Source of the DNA: Methylobacterium sp. W2
GTDB lineage: Bacteria > Pseudomonadota > Alphaproteobacteria > Rhizobiales > Beijerinckiaceae
Reading direction: 5' to 3'
NCBI RefSeq assembly: GCF_020662345.1
Contig: NZ_VMOA01000009.1
Span: forward strand, 62,001-126,000
DNA length: 64,000 nucleotides
In this document: one piece after another, positions 11,438-20,214 of the stretch
Numbering within the stretch: the first letter of the stretch is position 1
Layout of the letters: each line of letters starts with the position of its first letter
The notes under the pieces: model-generated
What the model was told of the DNA's origin: nothing
Seen by the model: the letters and a program-made list of their open reading frames with translations, nothing else
Database searches by the model: none
Translations under genes and position numbers: made by a program

Positions 11438-12937
11438 ATGCCGAGTTCCGACCCGAAGAATGGCCGCCCCCCCTCGGAGACGGGCGGTCTGTCACGCCGG
11501 TCCCTGATCGCCCGGGCGGCGGCCCTCGGCCTTGCCGGACCGGCGCTGATACCGCGCGCCGAGGCGCAGACGGGAGCGGGCAAAGCCGCCCCCAAGCCGG
11601 CGCCCGCGCCGGCCAAACCGCTGGAATCCTCGGCCGAGCCGCGCCTGATCGTCGCCGGGCCGGGGACGAACCGGTTGAAGCCGGAGCCCGCGGCCGAGAC
11701 GCCGGTCTGGACCTTCGACGGCACGGCGAGCCTGCCCGTCATCCGGGCGAAGCTCGGCGAGACCGTCCGCCTGCGCGTCGAGAACAAGACGGACAAGCCG
11801 CTCTCCCTCCATTGGCACGGGGTGCGCAACCAGAACGCCATGGACGGCGTCGGCGGTGTGACCCAGCCGCCGATCGCTCCGGGGGCGGACTTCACCTACG
11901 CCTTCGTCCCGCCGGATGCGGGCACGTTCCTGATCCGGCCCCTCGTGGTGGGCGGTTCGAGCGAACCGTCGGGGCGCGGCCTTGCCGGCGCGCTGATCGT
12001 CGAGGAGACTGCGCCGCCCTCCCTCGACCAGGACCTCGCGCTGCTGATGCAGGATTGGCGGCTGGAGGAGACCGGCGCGCTGATGCCGTTCGGCCAGGCC
12101 GCCTTCGCCGCGGCCTCCGGGCGCCTCGGCAACCTCGTCACGATCAACGGCAAGCCGGTGCCCGCGGCGATCGAGGTCCGTCCGGGATCGCGCATCCGCC
12201 TGCGGCTCGGCAATGTCTGCAACGCGCGCGGAACCCGCATCCGTTTTGAGGGCGCCAAGGTCTATGTGGTGGCGGTGGACGGCCAGCCCACCGACACGTT
12301 CGAGCCCCTGCGGGCGACGCTGCCCTTCCCCCCGGGCACCCGCTACGACCTGATGCTCGACATGCCGGCGGAGGCCGGCGCCAGCGTCACCGTCAATGCC
12401 CTCATCGGCAACGGCCTCGTTCTGGCGACCCTCACCGCCAAGGGCCAGCCGGTGACGGAGAAGCGTCCGCCGATCGCGCCGGTGGGCGTGAACAAGCTCC
12501 TGCCCGCCGAGGTCAAGCTGCAGAACGCAATCCGCCGCGACATCGCGATCACCGGCGGCGCCAAGCTCGACAAGGACAAGCCCAACGCCGAGCCGGCCTA
12601 TACCGGCGATCCGAACCGGGTCTGGGCCATCAACGGCATCACGGGCGCCTCCGGCGTCGCGCCCTCCTTCACGGTGAAGCGCGGCCAGGTGGTGGTCCTG
12701 GCGATCCGGAACGACACCGCCTTCCCGCAGGCCCTGCATCTTCACGGCCACGCCTTCCGGCTGCTCCACCCGCTGGACGACGGCTGGGAGCCCTATTGGC
12801 TCGACACGTTCCAGCTGCTCGAGGGCCGCACCGCCAGGATCGCCTTCAAGGCGGATAATCCGGGCCGCTGGGTCATCGGCTCCACGGTGCTGGAGCGGTT
12901 CGACACCGGGCTGTGGACGAGTTTCGAGGTGACGTGA
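11438..12937 (+). CDS. Multicopper-oxidase-like periplasmic protein lacking two copper motifs
   Basis: 499 residues with a twin-arginine signal (SRRSLIARAAALGLAG) and an Ala/Pro linker, so it is exported folded to the periplasm. Three cupredoxin domains are recognisable. Copper motif 1 is present (LHWHGVRNQNAMDG) and motif 3 is present in part (ALHLHGHAFRLL). Motif 2, normally an HSH triad after GT[FY]xYH, reads GTFLIRPLVVGG. Motif 4, normally HCHxxxHxxxG[ML], reads WVIGSTVLERFDTGLW with no Cys or His. Without these ligands the type 1 and trinuclear sites cannot be complete, so oxidase activity is doubtful; FtsP/SufI is a known copper-free relative with a structural role. ATG start with an upstream AGGTGA. 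The last 65 bases overlap the end of the convergent nnr gene. Confidence 0.85.
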   Translation: MPSSDPKNGRPPSETGGLSRRSLIARAAALGLAGPALIPRAEAQTGAGKAAPKPAPAPAKPLESSAEPRLIVAGPGTNRLKPEPAAETPVWTFDGTASLPVIRAKLGETVRLRVENKTDKPLSLHWHGVRNQNAMDGVGGVTQPPIAPGADFTYAFVPPDAGTFLIRPLVVGGSSEPSGRGLAGALIVEETAPPSLDQDLALLMQDWRLEETGALMPFGQAAFAAASGRLGNLVTINGKPVPAAIEVRPGSRIRLRLGNVCNARGTRIRFEGAKVYVVAVDGQPTDTFEPLRATLPFPPGTRYDLMLDMPAEAGASVTVNALIGNGLVLATLTAKGQPVTEKRPPIAPVGVNKLLPAEVKLQNAIRRDIAITGGAKLDKDKPNAEPAYTGDPNRVWAINGITGASGVAPSFTVKRGQVVVLAIRNDTAFPQALHLHGHAFRLLHPLDDGWEPYWLDTFQLLEGRTARIAFKADNPGRWVIGSTVLERFDTGLWTSFEVT

Positions 12938-14423
12938 GGAGGGCGTGGAGGACGCTCGGCATCATCTCCGGCAGATCCTCGGCGATGAGCCCCGGCCCGT
13001 GCCGCAATCCGGCATCGCCGTGGAGCCAGACCGCCGCGCAGGCCGCCTCGAAGGCCGGCATGCCCTGCGCCAGCAGACCGGCGACGAGACCGGCGAGGAC
13101 GTCGCCCGAACCGGCTGTGCCGAGATGGGGTGTGGCGTGGTCGTTGATGGCGGCGCGTCCGTTGGGCGCGGCGACGATGGTGTCCGCCCCCTTCAGCACC
13201 ACCACCGCCCCGACGAGGGACGCCGCCCTCAGCGCCCGGTCGAGTTTGCTCGCCGTCGGGTCGACGGCATCCGTGCCCGAAAAGAGGCGGCCGAACTCGC
13301 CGGCATGCGGGGTCAGGACCGCTTGGCCCCCGCCATCCGCGATGAGGCTGGCCAATTGGTCGACTTCGCCCTTGAAGCTCGTGAGCGCGTCGGCATCGAG
13401 GACGAGGCTTCGCCCGACGCCCGCCGCCACGGCGACGCGCTCGCGGGTCGCCTCGCCGCTCCCCAGGCCGGGACCGGCGAGGATGACGTTGAGGCGCTCG
13501 TCCACGAGGAGATCGTCGAGATCGTCGGCGGTCTCGCACGGCGTCAGCATGATCGCGGTGAGATGCGCGGCGTTCTCCGCCATGGCGGCGGCGGGGGAGG
13601 CCACGGTGACGAGGCCGGCACCGACCCGCAAGGCCGCCCGGGCGGCGAGGCGGATCGCCCCGGTCTTGAAGGCGGGACCGGACAGGGCGAGGACGTGCCC
13701 CCTCGTGTATTTGTGGCTGACCGCGTCGAGCCTCGGGAAGGTGCCGCCCCAGAGATCGGGCCCGTTGCGCCACACCCGCGGCGTGCCGACCAGCCCCTGT
13801 TCGAGGGCGGCATCGCCGATGCCGATATCGGCCACATGGAGATGGCCGCAATGGTCGCGGCCCGGCTGCAGCAGATGGCCGGGCTTCAGCGCGACGAAGG
13901 TCACCGTCTCGCGCGCCCTCAAGGCGACCCCGCGCATGACGCCGGTATCACCGTCGATCCCGCTCGGAACGTCGACGGCGAGGACGGGGACGCCCGCCGC
14001 CGCGACCCGCTCGATCAGGGCCTTCGCGGCGCCGTCGAGGTCGCGGGACAGGCCCGCCCCGAACAGGGCGTCGACGACGAGGGCGGCGCCAACCGGATCG
14101 GCCTCGGTGAGCACCACCCCCTGCCAGTCCGCCGCCGCCAGGGCGGCATCCCCGGTCAGGCTCTCCACCGGCACGGAGCAGACGAGCTCGACGGCGTAGC
14201 CGTTCCGTCCGAGGAGGCACGCGGCGACGAACCCGTCCCCGCCATTGTTGCCGGGTCCACAGAGGACGAGGATGCGGGAGGACGCAGGCACCATCGCGGC
14301 GGCCCTCGCGGCCACGGCGGCACCCGCCCGGCGCATCAGTTCGATCCCCGGAACGCCCGCCGCGATCGCGGCGTCATCCATTCTCCGCATCGCGTCGACG
14401 GTGATCAGACGGTGTGACGGCAT
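12873..14423 (-). CDS. nnr: Bifunctional NAD(P)H-hydrate epimerase / ADP-dependent NAD(P)H-hydrate dehydratase
   Basis: 516 residues from MPSHRLITVDAMRRMD. The N-terminal YjeF-N epimerase domain (about 1-215) has GPGNNGGDGFVAA and the Asp/Thr-rich VPSGIDGDTG. The C-terminal ribokinase-like dehydratase domain (about 230-500) has GPAFKTGAIRLAARAALRVGAG, the signature LTPHAGEFGRL and HLGTAGSGDVLAGLVAGLLAQG. The enzyme repairs hydrated NADH and NADPH in the cytosol. The protein is of normal length. The final codons run 65 bases into the convergent multicopper-oxidase gene. A start further upstream (14471) is possible but would add a non-conserved stretch. Confidence 0.95.
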   Translation of the reverse strand: MPSHRLITVDAMRRMDDAAIAAGVPGIELMRRAGAAVAARAAAMVPASSRILVLCGPGNNGGDGFVAACLLGRNGYAVELVCSVPVESLTGDAALAAADWQGVVLTEADPVGAALVVDALFGAGLSRDLDGAAKALIERVAAAGVPVLAVDVPSGIDGDTGVMRGVALRARETVTFVALKPGHLLQPGRDHCGHLHVADIGIGDAALEQGLVGTPRVWRNGPDLWGGTFPRLDAVSHKYTRGHVLALSGPAFKTGAIRLAARAALRVGAGLVTVASPAAAMAENAAHLTAIMLTPCETADDLDDLLVDERLNVILAGPGLGSGEATRERVAVAAGVGRSLVLDADALTSFKGEVDQLASLIADGGGQAVLTPHAGEFGRLFSGTDAVDPTASKLDRALRAASLVGAVVVLKGADTIVAAPNGRAAINDHATPHLGTAGSGDVLAGLVAGLLAQGMPAFEAACAAVWLHGDAGLRHGPGLIAEDLPEMMPSVLHALLTSPRNSSTARCRTAPAPWSR

Positions 14424-14524
14424 TGCAAACTTTCGTCTTGTCTCGTGTGACCATGCCTGCGCACCACTCATGCCGCGCCGCTATTTCAGGCGCAAAGCAG
14501 TCATGGCTGAAACGATTTGCATTC

Positions 14525-14545
14525 AATGCCTACCAAATAGGCATT
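14525..14545. promoter_or_regulatory. AT-rich inverted repeat upstream of glnB
   Basis: A perfect 8-bp inverted repeat AATGCCTA / TAGGCATT with loop CCAAA sits about 95 bases before the glnB start, in a locally AT-rich stretch. It could be an operator or a small terminator. No canonical sigma-54 site with the correct spacing was found in this gap. Confidence 0.35.
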
Positions 14546-14549
14546 TTAA

Positions 14550-14978
<429 letters not shown>

Positions 14979-15206
14979 CGCGGGGCCTCGGCCGGTCCAC
15001 GGCAAGGGTGGAGCGGCAAGGGTCGAGCGACACGACGGGATGCGAAGGCATCGACCTGTCACGATCCGGCCGCGCACGGCTCTAGCCTCGCGCGCCACCA
15101 GAAGCTAAGCCCCTTCGCGCACGCCCCTTCCCAATCCGCGGCACGCCACCGCGTGGTGCGGCAAAACCACGGCCGAAACAGGCCGAGCCTCGAAGGAGAC
15201 ACAGGG

Positions 15207-16619
15207 ATGGCAAAGACCGCCGATCAGGTCCTCAAGGACATCAAGGACAACGACGTCAAGTACGTCGATTTCCGCTTCACCGATCCCCGGGGCAAGTGGC
15301 AGCACGTCACGTTCGACGTGTCCCTCGTCGATGAGGAAATCTTTGCCGAAGGCACGATGTTCGACGGCTCGTCGATCGCCGGCTGGAAGGCGATCAACGA
15401 ATCCGACATGCTGCTGATGCCCGACCCGGCGACCGCCTGCATGGATCCGTTCTTCTCGGCCTCCACCATGTCGATCGTCTGCGACGTGCTTGAGCCCTCG
15501 TCGGGCCTGCCGTATTCGCGCGATCCGCGCAGCACCGCCAAGCTCGCCGAGGCCTTCCTCAAGTCCACCGGCATCGGCGACACGATCTATGTCGGCCCCG
15601 AGGCCGAGTTCTTCGTGTTCGACGACGTGAAGTTCGGCTCCGACCCGTACCATACCGGCTTCCAGCTCGATTCGGTCGAACTGCCCACCAACGGCTTCAC
15701 CGATTACGAGGGCGGCAATCTCGGCCACCGCGTCGCCACCAAGGGCGGCTACTTCCCCGTCCCGCCGCAGGATTCGGCGCAGGACATGCGCGGCGAGATG
15801 CTGGCCGCCATGCAGTCCATGGGCGTCAAGGTCGAGAAGCACCACCACGAGGTCGCCTCCGCCCAGCACGAGCTCGGCATGAAGTTCGACACGCTGACCC
15901 TGCTCGCCGACCACATGCAGATCTACAAATACGCGATCCACAACGTGGCCCAGAGCTACGGCAAGACCGCGACCTTCATGCCCAAGCCCGTCTACGGCGA
16001 TAACGGCTCGGGCATGCACGTGCACCAGTCGATCTGGAAGGACGGCAAGCCGATCTTCGCCGGCGACAAGTACGCCGATCTCAGCCAGGAATGCCTCTGG
16101 TACATCGGCGGCATCATCAAGCACGCCAAGGCGCTCAACGCCTTCACCAACCCGTCCACCAACTCCTACAAGCGCCTGGTGCCGGGCTATGAGGCCCCCG
16201 TGCTGCTGGCCTACTCGGCCCGCAACCGTTCGGCCTCCTGTCGTATCCCGTGGACCACGAACCCGAAGGCCAAGCGCGTCGAGGTCCGCTTCCCCGACCC
16301 GATGGCGAACCCCTACCTCGCCTTCTCGGCCCTGCTGATGGCCGGCCTCGACGGCATCATCAACAAGATCGATCCGGGCCCGGCCATGGACAAGGATCTC
16401 TACGACCTGCCCCCGCGCGAGTTGAAGAAGATCCCCACCGTCTGCGGCAGCCTGCGTGAGGCGCTGACCAACCTCGACCGCGACCGCGCCTTCCTCAAGG
16501 CCGGCGGCGTGTTCTCGGACGACCAGATCGATTCGTTCATCGAACTGAAGATGACGGAAGTGATGCGCTACGAGATGACCCCGCATCCGGTCGAGTTCAC
16601 GATGTACTACTCGCTCTGA
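15207..16619 (+). CDS. glnA: Glutamine synthetase type I
   Basis: 470 residues from [16 protein letters not shown], preceded by GGAG. It makes glutamine from glutamate, ammonia and ATP as a dodecamer. Visible motifs are FDGSSIAGW, the metal-binding EAEFFVFD, the ATP-binding [14 protein letters not shown] and [17 protein letters not shown], and the glutamate-binding region NRSASCRIP. The adenylylation tyrosine lies in DKDLYDLPP. Length and motifs are normal for GSI-beta, regulated by GlnE together with the P-II protein encoded just upstream. Confidence 0.98.
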   Translation: MAKTADQVLKDIKDNDVKYVDFRFTDPRGKWQHVTFDVSLVDEEIFAEGTMFDGSSIAGWKAINESDMLLMPDPATACMDPFFSASTMSIVCDVLEPSSGLPYSRDPRSTAKLAEAFLKSTGIGDTIYVGPEAEFFVFDDVKFGSDPYHTGFQLDSVELPTNGFTDYEGGNLGHRVATKGGYFPVPPQDSAQDMRGEMLAAMQSMGVKVEKHHHEVASAQHELGMKFDTLTLLADHMQIYKYAIHNVAQSYGKTATFMPKPVYGDNGSGMHVHQSIWKDGKPIFAGDKYADLSQECLWYIGGIIKHAKALNAFTNPSTNSYKRLVPGYEAPVLLAYSARNRSASCRIPWTTNPKAKRVEVRFPDPMANPYLAFSALLMAGLDGIINKIDPGPAMDKDLYDLPPRELKKIPTVCGSLREALTNLDRDRAFLKAGGVFSDDQIDSFIELKMTEVMRYEMTPHPVEFTMYYSL

Positions 16620-16627
16620 GAAGAGCG

Positions 16628-16648
16628 GGCCGGGCTCGCCCGGCCTTT
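16628..16648 (+). terminator. Terminator of glnA
   Basis: Stem GGCCGGG / CCCGGCC with loop CTCG followed by TTT starts 9 bases after the stop. A second imperfect hairpin (CGCCGGGGCC / GGCTCCGGCG then TTT) lies at about 16660-16691 and may act as a backup. Confidence 0.75.
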
Positions 16649-16777
16649 CGGACGATCCGCGACGCCGGGGCCTCGAAGGGGGCTCCGGCGTTTCGCGTTC
16701 TAGCGCCCCATTTCGTGATCGAGATTAAGCTATTATTCCTTTATAGGCATGATAGCTTGGTCGAGGGGGTGATTCCG

Positions 16778-17431
16778 ATGTCCTCGAGCACAACCGCACT
16801 GCTGCAGGCGAGATGGCTGATCACGTCGTGCCGTGTTCAGGTTGCGTTTCAGCGATTGCGTCTGTCGCTCCGTGCGTACCACGCCGATCAACCCCGCGTG
16901 CCGGCCGGACATCCGGATGGCGGCCAATGGACGGATGGCGGTGCGGGCGACGGATATGATGCCGGTGACGATGCGCGGATCGCCCAAGTCTCGGATGACG
17001 CCAACCGTCGGCACACGGTCGTTCTCTCCGAAGAAGAGATGCGCGGCGGGCATACGCTTCGCGAGCATGTCGGCAAGTTGGACGCGCAGATGATGCAACG
17101 CGTCCAGTCCAGCAAAAGAAGATTCCCGGTCGTAGACTATGGCCTCAGGCGAAATGGCTCGTTCGAATCTGTATAAACTGCAAACGATCTCATCAACCGC
17201 ACCTTGGAACAGAATGCCTCCGAAGTTGATGATGTCGCAACCGGGACAAAGGGCCGTGCATTCTTGACATCCCGTTTCGGTTATAAAACCGGGAGGGAAG
17301 CCTACACGGCGGGGCAGCTTGAGCCGTACATGCGTACGACTTACGGTGTCGGAATCTTTATCCTTCACGATCCGGGCAACCCTCGCGGTTACCGCATCCA
17401 TACCGCCTATCCGCGCAACGACGGAGATTGA
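16778..17431 (+). pseudogene. CdiA-type RNase A toxin protein interrupted by an in-frame TAA
   Basis: Translation starts at ATG 16778 after GAGGGGG. The first segment has a helical N-terminus, then QPRVPAGHPDGGQWTDGG, a linker often seen ahead of toxin domains in rhizobial relatives, then GGHTLREHVGKLDAQMMQRV, which matches the start of the bacterial CdiA-CT RNase A domain (His and Lys of an RNase A-like site). A TAA at 17174-17176 stops it after FESV. The same frame continues without shift through TANDLINRTLEQN and ends with YGVGIFILHDPGNP and GYRIHTAYPRND, the expected C-terminal strands of the same domain. One base change therefore splits an otherwise intact domain. Read-through or a sequencing error remain possible. 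A small likely immunity gene follows one base later. Confidence 0.75.
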
Positions 17432-17432
17432 G

Positions 17433-17705
17433 ATGCAAGCGTCGCCGGAATTTCTGACGTTAGGTCGCTGGTGCATACAGGACATCGATCGCATCGCGCC
17501 GACGCTTGAGGAAATGTACGACTTTGTTCTTAAAGACTTCAAGGGAGACGAACGCGTCCGCCTGCGGCAATTCATCGACCGCGCCCTCCGCGAGGCCTCC
17601 GACGAGACGTTGCAGCGATTGTGGAACGAGACGGACGCCGACATCTACTTCCCCACCGCGCAGGACCTGCGCGCATTCCTGATCGGCGCCCGCGACCGGC
17701 TTTGA
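17433..17705 (+). CDS. Probable immunity protein for the adjacent RNase A-type toxin
   Basis: 90 residues from MQASPEFLTLGRWCIQDIDR. It begins one base after the toxin frame ends (tga-g-ATG), so it is translationally coupled. It is small, soluble and acidic-helical, with no signal peptide, which is usual for cytosolic immunity proteins. I do not recognise a named CdiI family in it; the role is inferred from position and size. It remains intact although the toxin frame is interrupted. Confidence 0.6.
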   Translation: MQASPEFLTLGRWCIQDIDRIAPTLEEMYDFVLKDFKGDERVRLRQFIDRALREASDETLQRLWNETDADIYFPTAQDLRAFLIGARDRL

Positions 17706-17750
17706 ACGCCGTTTCGTTCGCCTTGCGCGACGCCGACCCAAATCAGCCGC

Positions 17751-17977
17751 CGATATTCACCCATCTGGCGGGCACCTCGGGTCCCCTCTCCTGGAAGGAG
17801 AGGGACAGGGTGAGGTGAGCGACTTCTCCGGAGATGGACCACACCTCACCCCAGCCCTCTCCTTCCAGGAGAGGGAGCCCGTCGCGCCTCACGTCGAACC
17901 CCTTTTGGATAGAGCGAGTGGCCCACAAGGGGGAGAGGGACGCGCTCTGCATGAAAGTGCAGACGGGTGCATCCAGT
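17751..17977. repeat. Dispersed palindromic repeat, family 1, copy A
   Basis: This 227-bp element runs from GATATTCA to GCATCCAGT and contains inverted arms CCTCTCCTGGAAGGAGAGGG (17785-17804) and CCCTCTCCTTCCAGGAGAGGG-type sequence about 70 bases later, around GGAGATGGACCACACC. A second copy with the same boundaries lies at 32490-32683 inside mxaK. It ends 3 bases before the arginase stop codon and fills the convergent gap between the immunity gene and arginase. Confidence 0.85.
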
Positions 17978-17980
17978 CGG

Positions 17981-18910
17981 TCAAAAACTCCGCGTCGGCC
18001 GGTCGAGGACGCTGCGTCCCATCAGGCTGGCGGCCAAGTCCGTCATCAGGATCGCGGTGCGGCCGCGCTCGTCGAGGAAGGGGTTGAGCTCCACGAGGTC
18101 GAGGCTGCGCACGAGGCCGCTATCGTGCAGCATCTCCATGGCGAGATGCGCCTCGCGGAACGTCGCCCCGCCCGGAACAGTGGTGCCGACGCCCGGCGCG
18201 ATGCCGGGATCGAGAAAGTCGACATCGAGGCTCACATGCAGCCAGCCGCCGGCGGCGGCCACGCGGTCGAGGAACGCCTTCAGCAGGATGCCGATGCCGA
18301 ACTCGTCGATGGCGCGCATGTCGTGCACGGTGATCCCGGCCTCGCGGATTGTCCGCCGCTCCGCCGGATCAACGCTGCGCAGGCCGATCATGCAGACGTT
18401 GTGCGGCTTCACCGGCGCCACGGGCGGCGGCAGGTAGGGGCCGAACCCCTTGAGGCCGATGGCATAGGCCATCGGCACCCCGTGGAGGTTGCCGCTCGTC
18501 GTCGTCTCCAGGGTGTGGAGATCGGGATGCGCGTCGAGCCAGAGCACGTGCAATTCGCGGCCTTCCTCGGCCGCCCGCCGGCTCATGCCGGAGATCGTAC
18601 CGGCCGAGAGGCTGTGATCGCCGCCGAGGAAGATCGGCAGCCCCTCGCCCCCGGCCCGATAAGCGGCCTCGCTGAGCGCGGCCGTCCAGCGCGCGAAATC
18701 GGAGAGGTTGGTGACACTCGGATTGGGATGGGCGAGAGCCTCGCCGGGGGGCGGGGCGATGTTCCCGCGATCCTCGACGACGAGGCCGAGGGCGGTGAGG
18801 GCACCGCCCAGTCCGGCCGCCCGGTAGGCGCTCGGGCCCATGTCGCAGCCGAGGCGCCTCGTGCCCTCCTGGACCGGCACGCCAATGAGGATGCAGCGTT
18901 TCTCGTCCAT
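17981..18910 (-). CDS. rocF: Arginase (ureohydrolase family)
   Basis: 309 residues from MDEKRCILIGVPVQEG. It hydrolyses arginine to ornithine and urea in the cytosol with a binuclear manganese centre. Metal ligands are visible in FLGGDHSLSAG (His), WLDAHPDLHT (Asp-His-Asp) and VSLDVDFLDPGIAPG (Asp-Asp). The length is normal for bacterial arginase. It lies 72 bases downstream of the ornithine cyclodeaminase gene on the same strand, so the pair would take arginine to proline. Agmatinase is a close relative and cannot be excluded, but the neighbour favours arginase. Confidence 0.93.
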   Translation of the reverse strand: MDEKRCILIGVPVQEGTRRLGCDMGPSAYRAAGLGGALTALGLVVEDRGNIAPPPGEALAHPNPSVTNLSDFARWTAALSEAAYRAGGEGLPIFLGGDHSLSAGTISGMSRRAAEEGRELHVLWLDAHPDLHTLETTTSGNLHGVPMAYAIGLKGFGPYLPPPVAPVKPHNVCMIGLRSVDPAERRTIREAGITVHDMRAIDEFGIGILLKAFLDRVAAAGGWLHVSLDVDFLDPGIAPGVGTTVPGGATFREAHLAMEMLHDSGLVRSLDLVELNPFLDERGRTAILMTDLAASLMGRSVLDRPTRSF

Positions 18911-18982
18911 GGGTTCACTCTCCGATCCGCCGACACGATAGGGGCCGCGCACGACACCTGTGAGGCAGGCGCCGCGAGCTCA

Positions 18983-20047
18983 TCACGGCGCGGCAGGATC
19001 GGGACCGGTCAGGCCCGCGCGAAGGAGCATGCCGAACAGATCGCGCGGATCGTCCGGGTCGGCCAGCAGATCGAGATCCTCGAAGAAGCCGGTGCCGGCC
19101 AGGACCGAGCGAAGGTAGCGCAGGGCGGAGAAATCCTCGACCGCAAAGCCGACGGAATCGAACAGCGTGATCTGCCTGTCGTCTTGCCGCCCCGGCACCT
19201 CGCCGGCGATCACCCGCCAGAGTTCGGTGACGGGGTGATCGGCGGGCAATTGCTGGATCTCGCCCTCGATCCGGGTCTGGGGCGCGTATTCGACGACGAT
19301 CTCCGAACGGCGGAGGATGTCGGGGTGGAGCTCGGTCTTGCCGGGGCAATCCCCGCCGACGGCGTTGATGTGGATGCCGGGGCCGACGAGGTTGTCGGTG
19401 AGGATGGTGGCGCATTGCTTGTCCGCCGTCGCCGTGGTGACGATGTCGGCCCCCTCCATCGCCTCAGCGGTGCTCGAGCAGACCTGGATCCGGAAGCCGA
19501 ACCCGGCGAGATTGCGCCGGCACTTGGCGCTGGCGGCCGGGTCGATGTCGTAGAGGCGCAGGACATCGATTCCGATCAGCGCCCTGAAGGCCAGGGCCTG
19601 GAATTCGGCCTGGGCGCCGTTGCCGATGATCGCCATGGTCCGCGCGCCCGTCGGGGCGAGGTATTTCGCGGCGACCGCCGACATGGCGGCGGTGCGCAGA
19701 GCCGTGAGAATCGTCATCTCGGTGAGCAGCATCGGATAGCCGTTGCCCACATCGGCGAGCACGCCGAAGGCCGCCACGGTCTGGCGTCCGCTCCGGGCGT
19801 TCTTCGGGTGTCCGTTGACGTATTTGAAGCCGTAGGTGGTGCCGTCGCTGGTGGGCATCAGCTCGATCACCCCGTCGGCGCTGTGCGAGGCCAGGCGCGG
19901 CTGCTTGTCGAACCGGTGCCAGCGCCGGAAATCCTCCTCGATCGTGGCGGCGAGCTCCCGCAGGAAGCGCTCGACGCCGATCGCCAGGACGAGCCGCATC
20001 ATGTTGTCGACGCTAACGAAGGGAACGACATTCAGTTTGTCCGACAT
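18983..20047 (-). CDS. ocd: Ornithine cyclodeaminase
   Basis: 354 residues from MSDKLNVVPFVSVDNM. It converts ornithine to proline and ammonia with bound NAD. The N-terminal substrate region contains MPTSDGTTYGFKYVNGHPKN, and the Rossmann motif is AIIGNGAQAEFQALA, with the acidic strand end LYDIDP. ADIVTTATAD and the catalytic-loop GPGIHINAVGGDCPGKTEL fit the mu-crystallin/OCD family. It is upstream of and probably co-transcribed with arginase. It is divergent from the permease at 20202, with 154 bases between the starts. Confidence 0.93.
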   Translation of the reverse strand: MSDKLNVVPFVSVDNMMRLVLAIGVERFLRELAATIEEDFRRWHRFDKQPRLASHSADGVIELMPTSDGTTYGFKYVNGHPKNARSGRQTVAAFGVLADVGNGYPMLLTEMTILTALRTAAMSAVAAKYLAPTGARTMAIIGNGAQAEFQALAFRALIGIDVLRLYDIDPAASAKCRRNLAGFGFRIQVCSSTAEAMEGADIVTTATADKQCATILTDNLVGPGIHINAVGGDCPGKTELHPDILRRSEIVVEYAPQTRIEGEIQQLPADHPVTELWRVIAGEVPGRQDDRQITLFDSVGFAVEDFSALRYLRSVLAGTGFFEDLDLLADPDDPRDLFGMLLRAGLTGPDPAAP

Positions 20048-20157
20048 GACGCCTCGTTGTCCCGCACGCTCTCGCAGCGATCATAGGCATAAGGAGCGCC
20101 CGCGCGAGGCGGCATGGCGCTTGCTGTGATCGCAGAGGGCCAAGGCAAAGGAGCACC

Positions 20158-20214
20158 ATGATCGGCACCTCTCGTCCCGGTCGCCGCGAGGTTGCGTCGC
20201 GATGGGGTCGGTGA
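20158..20214 (+). promoter_or_regulatory. Arg-rich leader ORF overlapping the permease start
   Basis: An 18-residue ORF starts at ATG 20158 behind a good ribosome binding site (AAAGGAG at 20147-20153, 4 bases before the ATG). It reads MIGTSRPGRREVASRWGR, with five arginines and four different Arg codons, and stops at TGA 20212-20214, 10 bases inside the permease frame (ATG 20202). Such a leader could couple or attenuate translation of a cationic amino-acid permease in response to arginine. Arg codons are common in this GC-rich DNA, so chance is possible. Confidence 0.4.

Noticed and set aside
14498-14520. Possible sigma-54 promoter of glnB (TGGC ... TTTGCA)
   Set aside because: The GG to GC spacing is 12 bases instead of the required 10, so the site should not work.
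17834-20086. Plus-strand open frame opposite arginase and ornithine cyclodeaminase
   Set aside because: Antisense shadow that starts inside a repeat; no recognisable protein features.
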